Part shown: one piece after another, positions 42,186-50,952 of the stretch
Numbering within the stretch: position 1 is the first letter of the stretch
How the letters are laid out: each line of letters starts with the position of its first letter
Source of the DNA: Thermoproteus uzoniensis 768-20
GTDB taxonomy: Archaea > Thermoproteota > Thermoprotei > Thermoproteales > Thermoproteaceae
Reading direction: 5' to 3'
Length of the DNA: 64,000 nt
Assembly: GCF_000193375.1 (NCBI RefSeq)
Contig: NC_015315.1
Coordinates: 1,000,622 to 1,064,621, forward strand
The notes under the pieces: model-generated
What the model was told of the DNA's origin: nothing
What the model saw: only the letters and a program-made list of their open reading frames with translations
Databases searched by the model: none
Translations under genes and position numbers: made by a program

Positions 42186-43349
42186 CTATTTGAATATATA
42201 AAGCACTTTCGGCTTTTCGCCAGGCTTGAGCGGCAGTAACGACACGCCGAGCGCCAACAGCGCTATGTAGGCGAGCACCGAGCCGACAGCTATCTCTATC
42301 TGCGAGAGGGTGGGGGCATAGTGGACGGAGCCTACGCCGGCCCAGCCGCCGAGGCTGTAGGATATGTGGGCCGCCTGGGGCTCTATCAGGAGATCGTACT
42401 TGTCCACGAAGCCGGCGGCCACCACGAGCGCGGCGGCCGCCAGCGCTAGGGGCAGGCTCTTCCTGTAGTAAGCCAGGGCCGCGAGCGCGAACGGCACGGC
42501 TAACAGCAGGCCTATCTCGAATACGTAGAAGTTGGGGCTGGAGACTATCAGCTTGTAGCCCTCCCAGGCGGCTGGGTTGTACCAAGAGCTTATAACCATC
42601 CAGCCCTTTATGAAGGCCAGCACGGGCAGGGCGATCATGAGCATTCTGCCGTAGTATCTGGCCACGAAGTCCTTAATGCCTAGGCTCCCCGCGAACGCCG
42701 ATATAAACAGGGCCTGTCCGGCTGCGCCTATGGCTATCGCGCTGGCTATGAAGTAGAGCGCCATGTGGGGCCCGTACCACGCCGGCACGGCGGCCACGTT
42801 GCCGAAGACCTGCCCGAGGTTGCTGTGGAGGACCACGGTGACCACCAGAACGGCTACGGCTATGGCCAGCTCCGCCGACTTCATAGCCCTCAGCCTCTCG
42901 TCGACCTCGCTCCTTATGAAGTACACCAGCTCCACCAATAGGGCTAGGGCGAACAGCATGTAGAGCGTGGCCATCCACGTTATGCCCGAGCGGTACTGGA
43001 AGAACAGCGAGAGGCCTCCTTGGCTGTGCACGAATATGTTGACAGCCGACAGCGGGCTTCTGAGGTCCATCAAAATCATTATCCAGGCCGGCACTATGGT
43101 TATCAGCGAGAACCACACCCCGAGCTTGATTATCTTCTCGTACTCGCCGTTAGGCCCTCTGTAGCCGAACACGGTGTATATGGAGTTGACTATGCTCGAG
43201 CCGGTGGCCATGAGGGCGAAGTATACGTAGCCGGGCACCAAGAGGCCCCAAGGTATCTCCTCCACAGACCTGCCCAGATAGCCCAGCCACACCAATGCAG
43301 AGCCGGCCGCGAGCAACGCGACCGCCGAGGCTAGCCTGGCCCACCTCAT
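42186..43349 (-). CDS. NrfD/PsrC-type membrane subunit of molybdopterin oxidoreductase
   Basis: A 387-residue integral membrane protein with about nine or ten hydrophobic segments, of the NrfD/PsrC family that exchanges electrons between quinone and the Fe-S subunit. The ATG at 43349 overlaps the stop of the Fe-S subunit gene by 4 bp; further upstream the frame is a shadow. No cysteine-ligated cofactor motif is visible. The gene closes a three-gene operon (catalytic, Fe-S, membrane anchor) of the PsrABC/PhsABC arrangement. The reaction may be polysulfide, sulfur, thiosulfate or tetrathionate reduction. Confidence 0.88.
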   Translation of the reverse strand: MRWARLASAVALLAAGSALVWLGYLGRSVEEIPWGLLVPGYVYFALMATGSSIVNSIYTVFGYRGPNGEYEKIIKLGVWFSLITIVPAWIMILMDLRSPLSAVNIFVHSQGGLSLFFQYRSGITWMATLYMLFALALLVELVYFIRSEVDERLRAMKSAELAIAVAVLVVTVVLHSNLGQVFGNVAAVPAWYGPHMALYFIASAIAIGAAGQALFISAFAGSLGIKDFVARYYGRMLMIALPVLAFIKGWMVISSWYNPAAWEGYKLIVSSPNFYVFEIGLLLAVPFALAALAYYRKSLPLALAAAALVVAAGFVDKYDLLIEPQAAHISYSLGGWAGVGSVHYAPTLSQIEIAVGSVLAYIALLALGVSLLPLKPGEKPKVLYIFK

Positions 43350-43912
43350 GGCCCCACCACGACGAAGTACTTGGGGCTGGTGCCCATGTTGTCGAGAAGC
43401 TTCACGTACCTCGACTCGGCCAAGCGCCTCGATATCGACGAGCTCGGGTTGTCCAAGTCGCCGAAGTCGCGGGCGCCCGCCGGACATACGGCGACGCAGA
43501 CGGGCTGCTCCCCTCTGGCCAGCCTGGCCTGGCACTCCTCGCCCATGCACTTGACCGGCGCCCACAGAGACTCGTTGAACCAACGGGCGTCGTAGGGGCA
43601 GGCCACCATGCAGTACCTACAGCCTATGCAGAGGTCGTAATTTATCTTGACCAAGCCGTCCTTGTCCTTGTAGGACGCGCCGGTGGGGCACACGGTGACG
43701 CACGGCGGGTTTTCGCAGTGCTGGCACTGGAGGAGATACAACATGGGCCTGGCGGCTCTGCCCAGCTCTATCCTCTTTATGTTGGTCCTGAGCCAGTTCC
43801 ACGACACGTTGGGCGAGGTGGAGGAGCCGTAGTTGGCGGCGTTGCAGGCGGCTATACACGCGCCGCACGATATGCAACGGGATTGGTCCCAGAGGAAGGC
43901 GAGCCTCGTCAT
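43346..43912 (-). CDS. four-cluster ferredoxin subunit (PsrB/PhsB type)
   Basis: A 188-residue electron-transfer protein with four cysteine groups typical of [4Fe-4S] wiring subunits: CISCGACIAACNAANYG, then CQHCENPPCVTVCPTGA, then CIGCRYCMVACPYDARWF and finally CMGEECQARL with CVAVCPAGARDFGD. It carries electrons between the membrane anchor and the molybdenum subunit. No signal peptide is present, so it is presumably exported by hitch-hiking with the catalytic subunit. It overlaps both neighbouring genes by 4 bp, indicating strict co-translation. Confidence 0.93.
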   Translation of the reverse strand: MTRLAFLWDQSRCISCGACIAACNAANYGSSTSPNVSWNWLRTNIKRIELGRAARPMLYLLQCQHCENPPCVTVCPTGASYKDKDGLVKINYDLCIGCRYCMVACPYDARWFNESLWAPVKCMGEECQARLARGEQPVCVAVCPAGARDFGDLDNPSSSISRRLAESRYVKLLDNMGTSPKYFVVVGP

Positions 43913-46377
43913 AGCCTCACCCTAACCACCGAGTTCGTCCCCGCGGTGCCTATCACCGGCGCCACGTACCCCTTAGTGAACCACTGCGGGTTGACGCCCG
44001 TGCGGAGGAAGTCGTACTGGCCGTCCACGAGGGCGGACGTGTGGCCTCCGGCAAAGGCGTAGGCGAACAACACGCCGGGCCTCACTCTGTTGGTCACCTT
44101 CACGCAAGTCCTCGCCGCGAAGCCGTTGTCGACTCCCTCGAGCGTCACGACGTCTCCGTCCCTCACGCCGAGGCGCTCGGCGTCTGCCGGATTCATCCAG
44201 ACGCACCTCTCGGTCAGATACTTCGAGTCGTAGGTGAAGGCGAAGTGGCCCGACACGTTCTGGTCCTTGCCCGTCACTAGGTAGAACTCGTTGGGGGCCT
44301 TGGGCTGGCTGTAGGCCGGCGGCGGGGTCCAGTCGGGCAACGGGTCGAGGCCGTACTTCAACGCGGCGAGCGAGTATATCTCCACGAGGCCCGTGGGCGT
44401 GGAGAGCTTGGACTTGTACGGCCTGACCTCGTACGTCTTCCGCTTGAGCACGTAGTAGCCCTTAGTCCTCAACGACGTCTCGAGCTCCTCCTTCGAGACG
44501 TTCCAGGCCTTTGACAGATAGTCCAGCACTTTCCCGAACAGCTGCTCCTCGAAGGCCTCGAACTGGGCGTAGTCCGCGTATCTATCTGTGTACCCTATCA
44601 GAGCGGCCTTGTCCGGCCACGCCCTCCTCACGAGCTCTAGCAGGATCCAGAGCGCGTGGCGGGCGTCGACGCCGGGCGGCGGGTCGAGCACCTTGTTGGA
44701 GTACACGACGGCCGCGTCGAGGGTCCAGGGAGCGGACGAGATCTCGCTCCTCTCCAAGAACATGAGGTCGGGGAAGACGTAGTCGGACCAGTCCACGTGG
44801 TCTTGCGGCAGTATGTCTATGGTCACCACTAGGTCGAGCTTCTTGAAGGCCTCCTTCAGCTTCTGCGTGTTGACGTCTCTGTGGAACGGGGCTGTGCCCA
44901 CTATTATCAAAGCCTTTACGGGATACGGCTTCTCCGTCAATACGGCGTCTAGAAGCGCGTCGAAGGAGCTGACGGCCAGAGGGTACTTCATGGTGTCGAC
45001 CCTCTTGGCCTTCAACGGAGGCAGAGACACGCCGAATATTGTGTCTATCTTGTCGGCGCCTATGGTGCAGGAGTTGGGGAACTTCGCGGGCTCTTGGAAG
45101 CACAAGCCGCCGCGTTTGTCTATGTTGCCCACCAGCGCGTTGAGTATGAGTATTGCCCTATACACGTCGAACTCGTTCCCGTTCTTGGCCGCGTACCACC
45201 CGTCCTCCGCCACCCCTCGCCTCGTGGCGAACTCCCTGGCCAGGCGGATTATCTCGTCGGCGGGGATCCCGGTTATCTGGGCCGCCTTCTCGGGCGGGTA
45301 CTTGGCCGCCCTCTCGGCCAGTAGCTTGAACGCTGTCTTGACGTGGACGCTCCCCGACGGCGTGTCCACATCCCCTTCGTAGTCGAGCGCCGGATCCGCC
45401 GCCGATCCTAGCGGCTTGAAGCCGCCGGACGCCGCATCGAAGACCAGATAGGCGGAGCCCTCCTGCCCCAAATCCTTCTGGGTCAGAGGCTGGCCGTCGG
45501 GCTTCACCAACATGGGGGCGTTGGTGTACCTCTTGAGGAACTGGACGTCGTAGAGCCCCTCGTTTATGATTACATATATCATCGACAGGAGCAACGCGGC
45601 GTCGGTGCCCGGTGTTATGGGGACCCACTCCACCGACGAGAACGCGAGGTTGGGGGCCCTCGGGTCGACGACCACGACCTTGGCCCCTGCCTCCCTCGCC
45701 TTGGAGAGCGCCCTGACCAGGCCCATAGCCGCGTCGAGGTTCCTCCCTATCAGCAACAGGTAGTTCAGGTTGGCGTAGTCGGGATCCACGGCCGGCGGCC
45801 CTCCGGCGCCCAGCACGACTTGCCTAGCCGCGGTGGAGGCGTCGTGGCAGGTTCCCTCATGGCCTATCACGTTGGGCGTTCCTATCAACGAGGCTATGAG
45901 CGGTAGGTGCCACGACATGTGGTCGTGCCTCGTGAATGCTATCGCCTGGGGGCCGTATTTGTCCGCCACTTCCTTGAGCTTGGCCGCCGCCTCGTTCAGC
46001 GCAATGTCCCAGTCCACCTCCTGGAACTTCCCCTCGCCTCTCTGGCCGACCCTCTTGAGAGGCTTCCTCAGCCTCAGCGGGTGGCCCCACATCTGTATCG
46101 CCGCCGCCGGGCGGGCGCACATGCCGGGCTGCGGGTGGCTGGGGTTAGGCACTATATACATCGCGTCCCCGCTGTTGACGAAGTAGAGGCCGCACTTGGA
46201 GCCGCACGCGCCGCAGTATATGGGTATGTACTTGGGCCCGGCGGCGCCGGCCTTTTGGACAGGCTGGGCCGTCTGCGACAGCACTATCTTGGCCAGAGGC
46301 GCGCCTAGGGCAGACACGACGCCGATAGTTACGCCGAGCTTGACCAGTTCTCTTCTATTTATTTTTAGATATGACAC
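43909..46377 (-). CDS. molybdopterin oxidoreductase catalytic subunit (PsrA/PhsA type)
   Basis: The large subunit, about 822 residues. The signal region INRRELVKLGVTIG is a twin-arginine-like but non-canonical signal, followed by a hydrophobic stretch. The [4Fe-4S] motif is CGACGSKCGLYF with a later Cys in GMCARP. The Mo/W ligand is the Cys in HEGTCHDAST, as in polysulfide/thiosulfate reductases. The C-terminal cofactor domain contains MNPADAERLGVRDGD. GTG 46377 is chosen as start; a TTG at 46386 is in frame. Substrate could be polysulfide, thiosulfate, tetrathionate or an arsenic oxyanion; the family cannot be split by eye. Sulfur respiration is common in Thermoproteus. Confidence 0.9.
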   Translation of the reverse strand: MSYLKINRRELVKLGVTIGVVSALGAPLAKIVLSQTAQPVQKAGAAGPKYIPIYCGACGSKCGLYFVNSGDAMYIVPNPSHPQPGMCARPAAAIQMWGHPLRLRKPLKRVGQRGEGKFQEVDWDIALNEAAAKLKEVADKYGPQAIAFTRHDHMSWHLPLIASLIGTPNVIGHEGTCHDASTAARQVVLGAGGPPAVDPDYANLNYLLLIGRNLDAAMGLVRALSKAREAGAKVVVVDPRAPNLAFSSVEWVPITPGTDAALLLSMIYVIINEGLYDVQFLKRYTNAPMLVKPDGQPLTQKDLGQEGSAYLVFDAASGGFKPLGSAADPALDYEGDVDTPSGSVHVKTAFKLLAERAAKYPPEKAAQITGIPADEIIRLAREFATRRGVAEDGWYAAKNGNEFDVYRAILILNALVGNIDKRGGLCFQEPAKFPNSCTIGADKIDTIFGVSLPPLKAKRVDTMKYPLAVSSFDALLDAVLTEKPYPVKALIIVGTAPFHRDVNTQKLKEAFKKLDLVVTIDILPQDHVDWSDYVFPDLMFLERSEISSAPWTLDAAVVYSNKVLDPPPGVDARHALWILLELVRRAWPDKAALIGYTDRYADYAQFEAFEEQLFGKVLDYLSKAWNVSKEELETSLRTKGYYVLKRKTYEVRPYKSKLSTPTGLVEIYSLAALKYGLDPLPDWTPPPAYSQPKAPNEFYLVTGKDQNVSGHFAFTYDSKYLTERCVWMNPADAERLGVRDGDVVTLEGVDNGFAARTCVKVTNRVRPGVLFAYAFAGGHTSALVDGQYDFLRTGVNPQWFTKGYVAPVIGTAGTNSVVRVRL

Positions 46378-46461
46378 GCATATCAATACATAAATATTTT
46401 TATTTAACGCGGGATGTGTGTTTTTTGCATTACACGCGTCTGTGTAATAGCGCCGCGGGCA

Positions 46462-46470
46462 AGTTTAATA
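46462..46470 (+). promoter_or_regulatory. TATA element of the PMT-like gene
   Basis: AGTTTAATA is centred about 25 bp upstream of the ATG at 46491. The space between this gene and the oppositely oriented oxidoreductase also has A/T-rich TATA candidates near 46395-46410 for the latter. Confidence 0.5.
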
Positions 46471-46490
46471 ATGGGGAGCGCCGCGCCTAC

Positions 46491-47636
46491 ATGCGTCTGC
46501 GCTGGATTGCCTTGGCGGCTGTAGTGGTGGTCGCCGCAGTCTACGTGTACTATACCTATACGCAATTCGCTGGCCTCCAGGGCTACGTCTCCGACGAGAC
46601 TTGGTACGCCCCCGCCGCCTACAACATACTGACCCAGGTTTTCGGCTACAACGAGTCCATGTCCTACCCCTACCCTAACGCCAGCGGCATATCCACTTAC
46701 CTGAACCTCGAACATCCGCCGCTCGTCAAGTACATCTTGGCGTTGTCCATAGCGGCGCTCGGCTACTACCCCCTCGCCTGGCGGTTGCCGGGCTGGATTG
46801 TCGGAGGCGCCGCGGTGGTCCTGGCCTATCTGACAGGCTACGAGTTGCTTAGGGATAGAGGCGAGGCGGCGGCCGTGCTGGCCGGGGCCATATCGGCCGT
46901 CGCGTTGATATTCGATCCCAACTTCTGGGCCCTCCACGGCATAGCCATGCTGGACGCATACGCCGGCTTCTTCGCCCTCCTCGCCCTATACCTGTTGGTG
47001 TCTGAGAGGAGGCTCGCCTCGTCTATCGCCTTGGGCCTCGCCTTTGCCGCCAAGGAGACCACGTTCCCCCTACTCCTGCCCTACCTCTACTACATAGGCG
47101 AGCTCGAGGACAAGCCCCTCAAGAGGCTGACGTACGCCGTCTTCATACCGGCGGCCGTCTACGTGGCCCTGTCGGCCCCGCTCATGGTTTACCTCGGCGG
47201 GCCCGTCGCGTGGTTTAAGGACAGCTTTCTCCACATGATGAGCTGGGACGTGACGTCGGGACACATAGCGGGCAACGCGGAGAGCCAGATATCGACTCCC
47301 TGGGGGTGGTTCCTCGACATCCACCCGTTCTATCTAGGCCAGAACCTATACGCCAGGGTGAACGTAGCCGTCATGTGGCTCTGGGCCATCCTCACCCCAG
47401 TCGCCGTCTTGCTCAAGGATAAGAAGCTCGTGATAGCGGCTCTCTTCCCGTGGTCCATGTGGGCCGGGCTCGCAGCCGCCTACGCCCTAGGCAACACGAC
47501 GCTGTTCAGCTTCTACGTGGCCGACTTCAGCCCCATGGTCGACGTCTTCGCCGGATCGGCGGTGGTCGCGGCCCTAGCCGCCTGGGACGAGCGCGGCCGT
47601 AGATCGAGGAGGCGGGGGAGCCCGAGCCGCGTCTGA
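46491..47636 (+). CDS. PMT-like membrane glycosyltransferase
   Basis: A 381-residue multispanning protein starting at ATG 46491 (in-frame codons upstream are excluded by the TATA element). The first extracytoplasmic loop has YVSDETWYAPAAYNIL with the acidic DE pair, and the second has NLEHPPLVKYILALS, matching the motif order of dolichyl-phosphate-mannose protein mannosyltransferases and ArnT-like enzymes. It is shorter than usual and ends in an Arg/Ser-rich tail (RGRRSRRRGSPSRV). It would transfer a lipid-linked sugar to an extracytoplasmic acceptor; the sugar is unknown. Confidence 0.72.
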   Translation: MRLRWIALAAVVVVAAVYVYYTYTQFAGLQGYVSDETWYAPAAYNILTQVFGYNESMSYPYPNASGISTYLNLEHPPLVKYILALSIAALGYYPLAWRLPGWIVGGAAVVLAYLTGYELLRDRGEAAAVLAGAISAVALIFDPNFWALHGIAMLDAYAGFFALLALYLLVSERRLASSIALGLAFAAKETTFPLLLPYLYYIGELEDKPLKRLTYAVFIPAAVYVALSAPLMVYLGGPVAWFKDSFLHMMSWDVTSGHIAGNAESQISTPWGWFLDIHPFYLGQNLYARVNVAVMWLWAILTPVAVLLKDKKLVIAALFPWSMWAGLAAAYALGNTTLFSFYVADFSPMVDVFAGSAVVAALAAWDERGRRSRRRGSPSRV

Positions 47637-47706
47637 GGCTCCAATCCAGCCCTAGCTCGCCTACGCGGCGGGGAGGAGACCAGGCCGGACGAAAAGACGC
47701 GTCGAA

Positions 47707-49131
47707 TTAATAGGCCCTTATGTATTTGTGCTCCCCGCTTACTATCTCCAGGCTCGCTAACTTGGGCTCTGGTAGCATGAACACGGTGAACGGTATGCCC
47801 AACAAGCTCACTAAGGCCAGCAGTTGCAACAGATGCGACACTCCGATGGTTGCGAGGAGCGTCGGGAAGAACAACGTGGATATCGCCGCGCCGAGCTTGC
47901 CGGCGGCCGCCGATATGCCGTGGCCGGTCGTCCTGTAGCGCGTGGGGTAGACCTCTGCCGGCAACACGAAGGTGGTCGTGTTGGGGCCGAAGTTTATGAA
48001 GAAGTAGCTCAGCGAGTAGAGGGCCAAGGTCGCCGCGGCGGGCGCCAAAAGCTCCACCGACTTGCCCGCAGCGACTATTATAGTCGATACGGCGAGGTAT
48101 ATTGCGGCCATCGCCGCGAAGCCGAGCCCTTGTATGGGCTTCCTCCCCAGCTTGTCTAGGAGGAAGGCGGCCACGAAGTAGCCCGGGAACCCCACGAGGA
48201 ACGGCACGCTCTGGTAGAATATCTGCTTGAAGATGTCGCTGGCCGGCCCCATTATCGAGGCGACCACGGCGCCCGAATAGACGCCGGTGCCGTAGAGGGC
48301 TATGTCCATGAGAAACCAGGGCACCGTAGTGCCGAGCAGGACCTTCCAGTTATCGGAGAGGAACTGCCGGAGGCTGAGCCCCTCGACTCTGGCCGGCGTC
48401 TGTATGTCGGCGCCGAAGAGCTTCGCGGCCTTCCTCGCCTCCTCGACGTCGCCCTTCACCAGCAGGGCGAAACGCGGCGTTTCCGGTATCCTCCTCCTGA
48501 GGTATATCACCGTCGCGGCCGGTATTGCGCCGACGCCCAACATGACCCTCCACGCCAACTCCGGCGGCAGTAAGGCTATGCTCGCAAGCGCCACGCCTAC
48601 AGAGGCTAGTATGCCGAGGCCTTGATTGGCGAAGACCAGAGCCACCAGCTTTCCTCGATCCCTCACGTTGGAGTACTCCGACATTATGGTCGCCGATATG
48701 GGGTAGTCGCCGCCGATGCCGAAGCCCAAGAAGACCCTCGCGGCTATCAGCCAGAGGAGGTTCGGCGCAACTGCGCTGAGGAGGGCCCCGAAGGTCAGTA
48801 TGGCGGCCTCGACGCCGTAGAGGTACTTCCTGCCGAGCCTATCGCCGAGAAAGCCGAAGAGGAGTTGCCCGGCTATGGTCGCCCAGAGGGCGGCGGAGCC
48901 GAGAAGGCCGCTCCAGTACGCCGCGTTGGGGCCGTGTAGCTCCTCGAAGCCGGGCACCGCGTATGCGCTCAGAACGGTGAGGACTGCGCCTATAACGAAG
49001 AGGTCGTAGGCGTCTGTGAAGAACCCGGCGCCCGAGAGGTACCATATCTTTATATGGGTCCACGTAAGCTTAAGCCTATCGAGGTGCTCGAAGGGGTTCG
49101 GCCTGTCGGGCGCGCCAAGGTTTGAGGACAT
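47707..49131 (-). CDS. MFS transporter (phosphate/sugar:H+ symporter-like)
   Basis: A 474-residue major facilitator protein with twelve hydrophobic segments. Loop 2-3 has GDRLGRKYLYGVEA, and the region GFGIGGDYPISATIMSEY follows. The N-terminal GAGFFTDAYDLFVIG resembles the phosphate:H+ symporter (PHS) group, which points to phosphate or a related anion; sugar or aromatic-acid carriers are alternatives. The second repeat has FLLDKLGRKPIQGLG and PAEVYPTRYRTTGHG. ATG 49131 lies 24 bp from the minus-strand TATA CTTTAATGTTTTA. The space upstream to 49339 is A/T-rich and shared with the nuoB promoter. Confidence 0.88.
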   Translation of the reverse strand: MSSNLGAPDRPNPFEHLDRLKLTWTHIKIWYLSGAGFFTDAYDLFVIGAVLTVLSAYAVPGFEELHGPNAAYWSGLLGSAALWATIAGQLLFGFLGDRLGRKYLYGVEAAILTFGALLSAVAPNLLWLIAARVFLGFGIGGDYPISATIMSEYSNVRDRGKLVALVFANQGLGILASVGVALASIALLPPELAWRVMLGVGAIPAATVIYLRRRIPETPRFALLVKGDVEEARKAAKLFGADIQTPARVEGLSLRQFLSDNWKVLLGTTVPWFLMDIALYGTGVYSGAVVASIMGPASDIFKQIFYQSVPFLVGFPGYFVAAFLLDKLGRKPIQGLGFAAMAAIYLAVSTIIVAAGKSVELLAPAAATLALYSLSYFFINFGPNTTTFVLPAEVYPTRYRTTGHGISAAAGKLGAAISTLFFPTLLATIGVSHLLQLLALVSLLGIPFTVFMLPEPKLASLEIVSGEHKYIRAY

Positions 49132-49339
49132 ATGCGGAGATGTCCTAAAACATTAAAGAAATGTGCTATATCATGCTTAAGTATAGGCTAGATTGAGGGT
49201 ATTTCATTAAAATTATAATTATATAGAGATACATATATTTGTTTTTGAAAAGATAATTTTCAATTAATATTATGGAAAGTAAAAATATTAAAATTTGGAG
49301 AAGGGAGGAATCTATTTATAGGGAAACGATGAGATCTAC
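49132..49339. promoter_or_regulatory. A/T-rich divergent promoter region, MFS gene / nuoB
   Basis: 208 bp, very A/T-rich from 49190 to 49300. ATCTATTTATAGGG at 49310-49323 is centred 24 bp before the nuoB GTG at 49340. The MFS TATA lies near 49150-49160. No gene is seen. Confidence 0.5.
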
Positions 49340-49948
49340 GTGTCGGTTATACAGGGCCTCAAGGAGTATATGTTGAAGCAGGCGAAGCTGGATAGGATAA
49401 TTAGATGGGGAATCAAGTGGTCCATGTGGCCGGTCCACCTAGTGACGAGCTGTTGCGGCGTTGAGGTGGCCCATACATCTGCCCCCGTTTTCGACGCCGA
49501 GAGGTGGGGCGTCCTGCCCTTCAACACTATGAGGCAGACAAACGTCATACTCGTGGAGGGCACTATAACCAGAAAGATGGCGAAAGTGCTGAAGTGGGTC
49601 TACGAGCAGATGCCGGAGCCCAAGTTCGTCATAGCCATGGGCGCCTGCGCCGTGAGGGGCGGCCTGTTCTGGAACTCCTACCACGTCGTGCAGGTGGACA
49701 CCATAGTGCCGGTCGACGCGTACATACCCGGATGTCCGCCGACCCCCGAGGCGGTGATAAGGGCCTTCTTCATGGTCGGCAACAAGATATTGGGCAAGCC
49801 AGGTCCCGAGGTGAAGCCCGTCAAGGTCGACCTAACGCCCTATCTGCCGCAGCCCAAGCCCGCGGCTAAGCCCGCCGCGAAGCCCGCGGCCCCCGCCAAG
49901 CCAGCCGCCGCGCCGACGGCGGCCGCGACGCAGGCCCAGCCCGCGTAG
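49340..49948 (+). CDS. nuoB: NuoB-type [4Fe-4S] subunit of a complex I-like oxidoreductase
   Basis: A 202-residue protein with the N2-cluster cysteines in SCCGVEVAH, GACAVRGG and PGCPPTPEAV, so all four ligands are present. It carries electrons to the quinone site in complex I-like enzymes, or belongs to a membrane hydrogenase. The C-terminal 50 residues form a Pro/Ala/Lys-rich repeat tail (KPAAKPAAKPAAPAKPAAAP) not found in typical NuoB. nuoC follows after 2 bp. No nuoD, nuoH or nuoI gene is present in the window. Confidence 0.9.
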   Translation: MSVIQGLKEYMLKQAKLDRIIRWGIKWSMWPVHLVTSCCGVEVAHTSAPVFDAERWGVLPFNTMRQTNVILVEGTITRKMAKVLKWVYEQMPEPKFVIAMGACAVRGGLFWNSYHVVQVDTIVPVDAYIPGCPPTPEAVIRAFFMVGNKILGKPGPEVKPVKVDLTPYLPQPKPAAKPAAKPAAPAKPAAAPTAAATQAQPA

Positions 49949-49950
49949 CC

Positions 49951-50484
49951 ATGTCGGCCAAGCTACCGCCCAAGTGCCCGCCGCAGGCCGACCACCCGCT
50001 TCTGCCTAAGATCAAGGAGGCACTCGGCGACATGTTGCTCTCACACGGCGTGTCGGCCGACGGCTATCTCTGCGTCATGGTGCCAGCCGGGAGGATCAGG
50101 GAAGTGGCGCAGAAGCTCAAGGAGCTCGGCTTCGACCAAGCCCTCTCCGTCAGCGCCATGGACTACATGGAGGAGAAGAAGTTCGTCATGCTCTACACCT
50201 TTATGTCGTACCTCACGCCGGAGTTGAAGGGCCATATCCTGAACGTGCGGGCCGAGATCCCGCGCGACAACCCGCACATAGCGTCCATAGCAGACATATT
50301 CCCCTCAGCGGACTACGACGAGAGGGAATGCCACGAGATGTTCGGCATATGGTTCGACGGCAATCCCCACATGGGCAAGCGCTTCTTGTTGGACCCCGAC
50401 TGCTGTATAGACGAGAAGACCGGCAAGCCCCTCTACCCTCTGAGGAGGGACTTCAAGGTGCCCGACTGGGGCCTCTTCGGCTGA
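49951..50484 (+). CDS. nuoC: NuoC-type subunit of a complex I-like oxidoreductase
   Basis: A 177-residue protein corresponding to the 30-kDa subunit. The conserved core shows SVSAMDYMEEKKFVMLYTF, RAEIPRDNPHIASIADIFP and AEYDERECHEMFGI-type residues (here SADYDERECHEMFGIWFDGN), then RRDFKVPDWG near the end. The N-terminus has two Pro/Cys-rich turns (PPKCPPQ). The gene starts 2 bp after nuoB with ATG. Afterwards the operon stops: the next 155 bp are non-coding, so the other complex I subunits must be encoded elsewhere. Confidence 0.92.
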   Translation: MSAKLPPKCPPQADHPLLPKIKEALGDMLLSHGVSADGYLCVMVPAGRIREVAQKLKELGFDQALSVSAMDYMEEKKFVMLYTFMSYLTPELKGHILNVRAEIPRDNPHIASIADIFPSADYDERECHEMFGIWFDGNPHMGKRFLLDPDCCIDEKTGKPLYPLRRDFKVPDWGLFG

Positions 50485-50639
50485 TTTTCTGCTCTCTGGG
50501 CGGCCCCTTCCGGACGCGCTGGCCCGGACCCCCAGGACTCCGGATAGCGGAAAGCGGGTAAGAGTAGCCGGGTTGCTGGAGGGCGGCTAACGCCGTATCG
50601 TCTCGTGGACTTTTCTGCCGGCTGGACGGGCGAGGGCGC

Positions 50640-50921
50640 TTAACATATATCTACTTCCTTATCGATAAACTTCTTGTACCACTCCTCGTATTGCCGTGTG
50701 GTGACTATGTGGAGCTCCAAGACGGCCGACGCCTCCCCCGCGGCGTCTTTCAAGGCCTTCGAGACCTCGGCCCGGCGCCAGGGATCCTCAGGGGCGTTTA
50801 GAGAGATTATCAACACGTCTATGTCGCTGTCGGGGGCCCAATCGCCTCTGGCCACGCTCCCGAAGACAGCCACCCTGGCCTCCCCCAGGAGGGCTCTCGC
50901 CGGCGCGCACAGCCTCTCCAC
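50640..50921 (-). CDS. MNT-type nucleotidyltransferase
   Basis: A 93-residue minimal nucleotidyltransferase with GSVARGDWAPDSDIDVLII: the Gly-Ser and DxD metal-binding pair are intact. It starts at GTG 50921. Its expected HEPN partner lies immediately upstream on the same strand but is broken by a frameshift (50953-51314). An orphan MNT antitoxin can persist after loss of its toxin. The 155-bp spacer to nuoC contains no recognisable gene. Confidence 0.85.
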   Translation of the reverse strand: MERLCAPARALLGEARVAVFGSVARGDWAPDSDIDVLIISLNAPEDPWRRAEVSKALKDAAGEASAVLELHIVTTRQYEEWYKKFIDKEVDIC

Positions 50922-50952
50922 ATACGTCCTCCATCCAACACGCGCCCACGGG

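Noticed and set aside
42186-43583. 465-residue version of the NrfD-type protein
   Set aside because: The first 78 residues lie inside the Fe-S subunit gene and have no membrane character; ATG 43349 with the 4-bp overlap fits the operon.
50485-50639. A tRNA or small RNA gene after nuoC
   Set aside because: No cloverleaf and no TATA element at a suitable distance; only G/C-rich sequence with short imperfect repeats.
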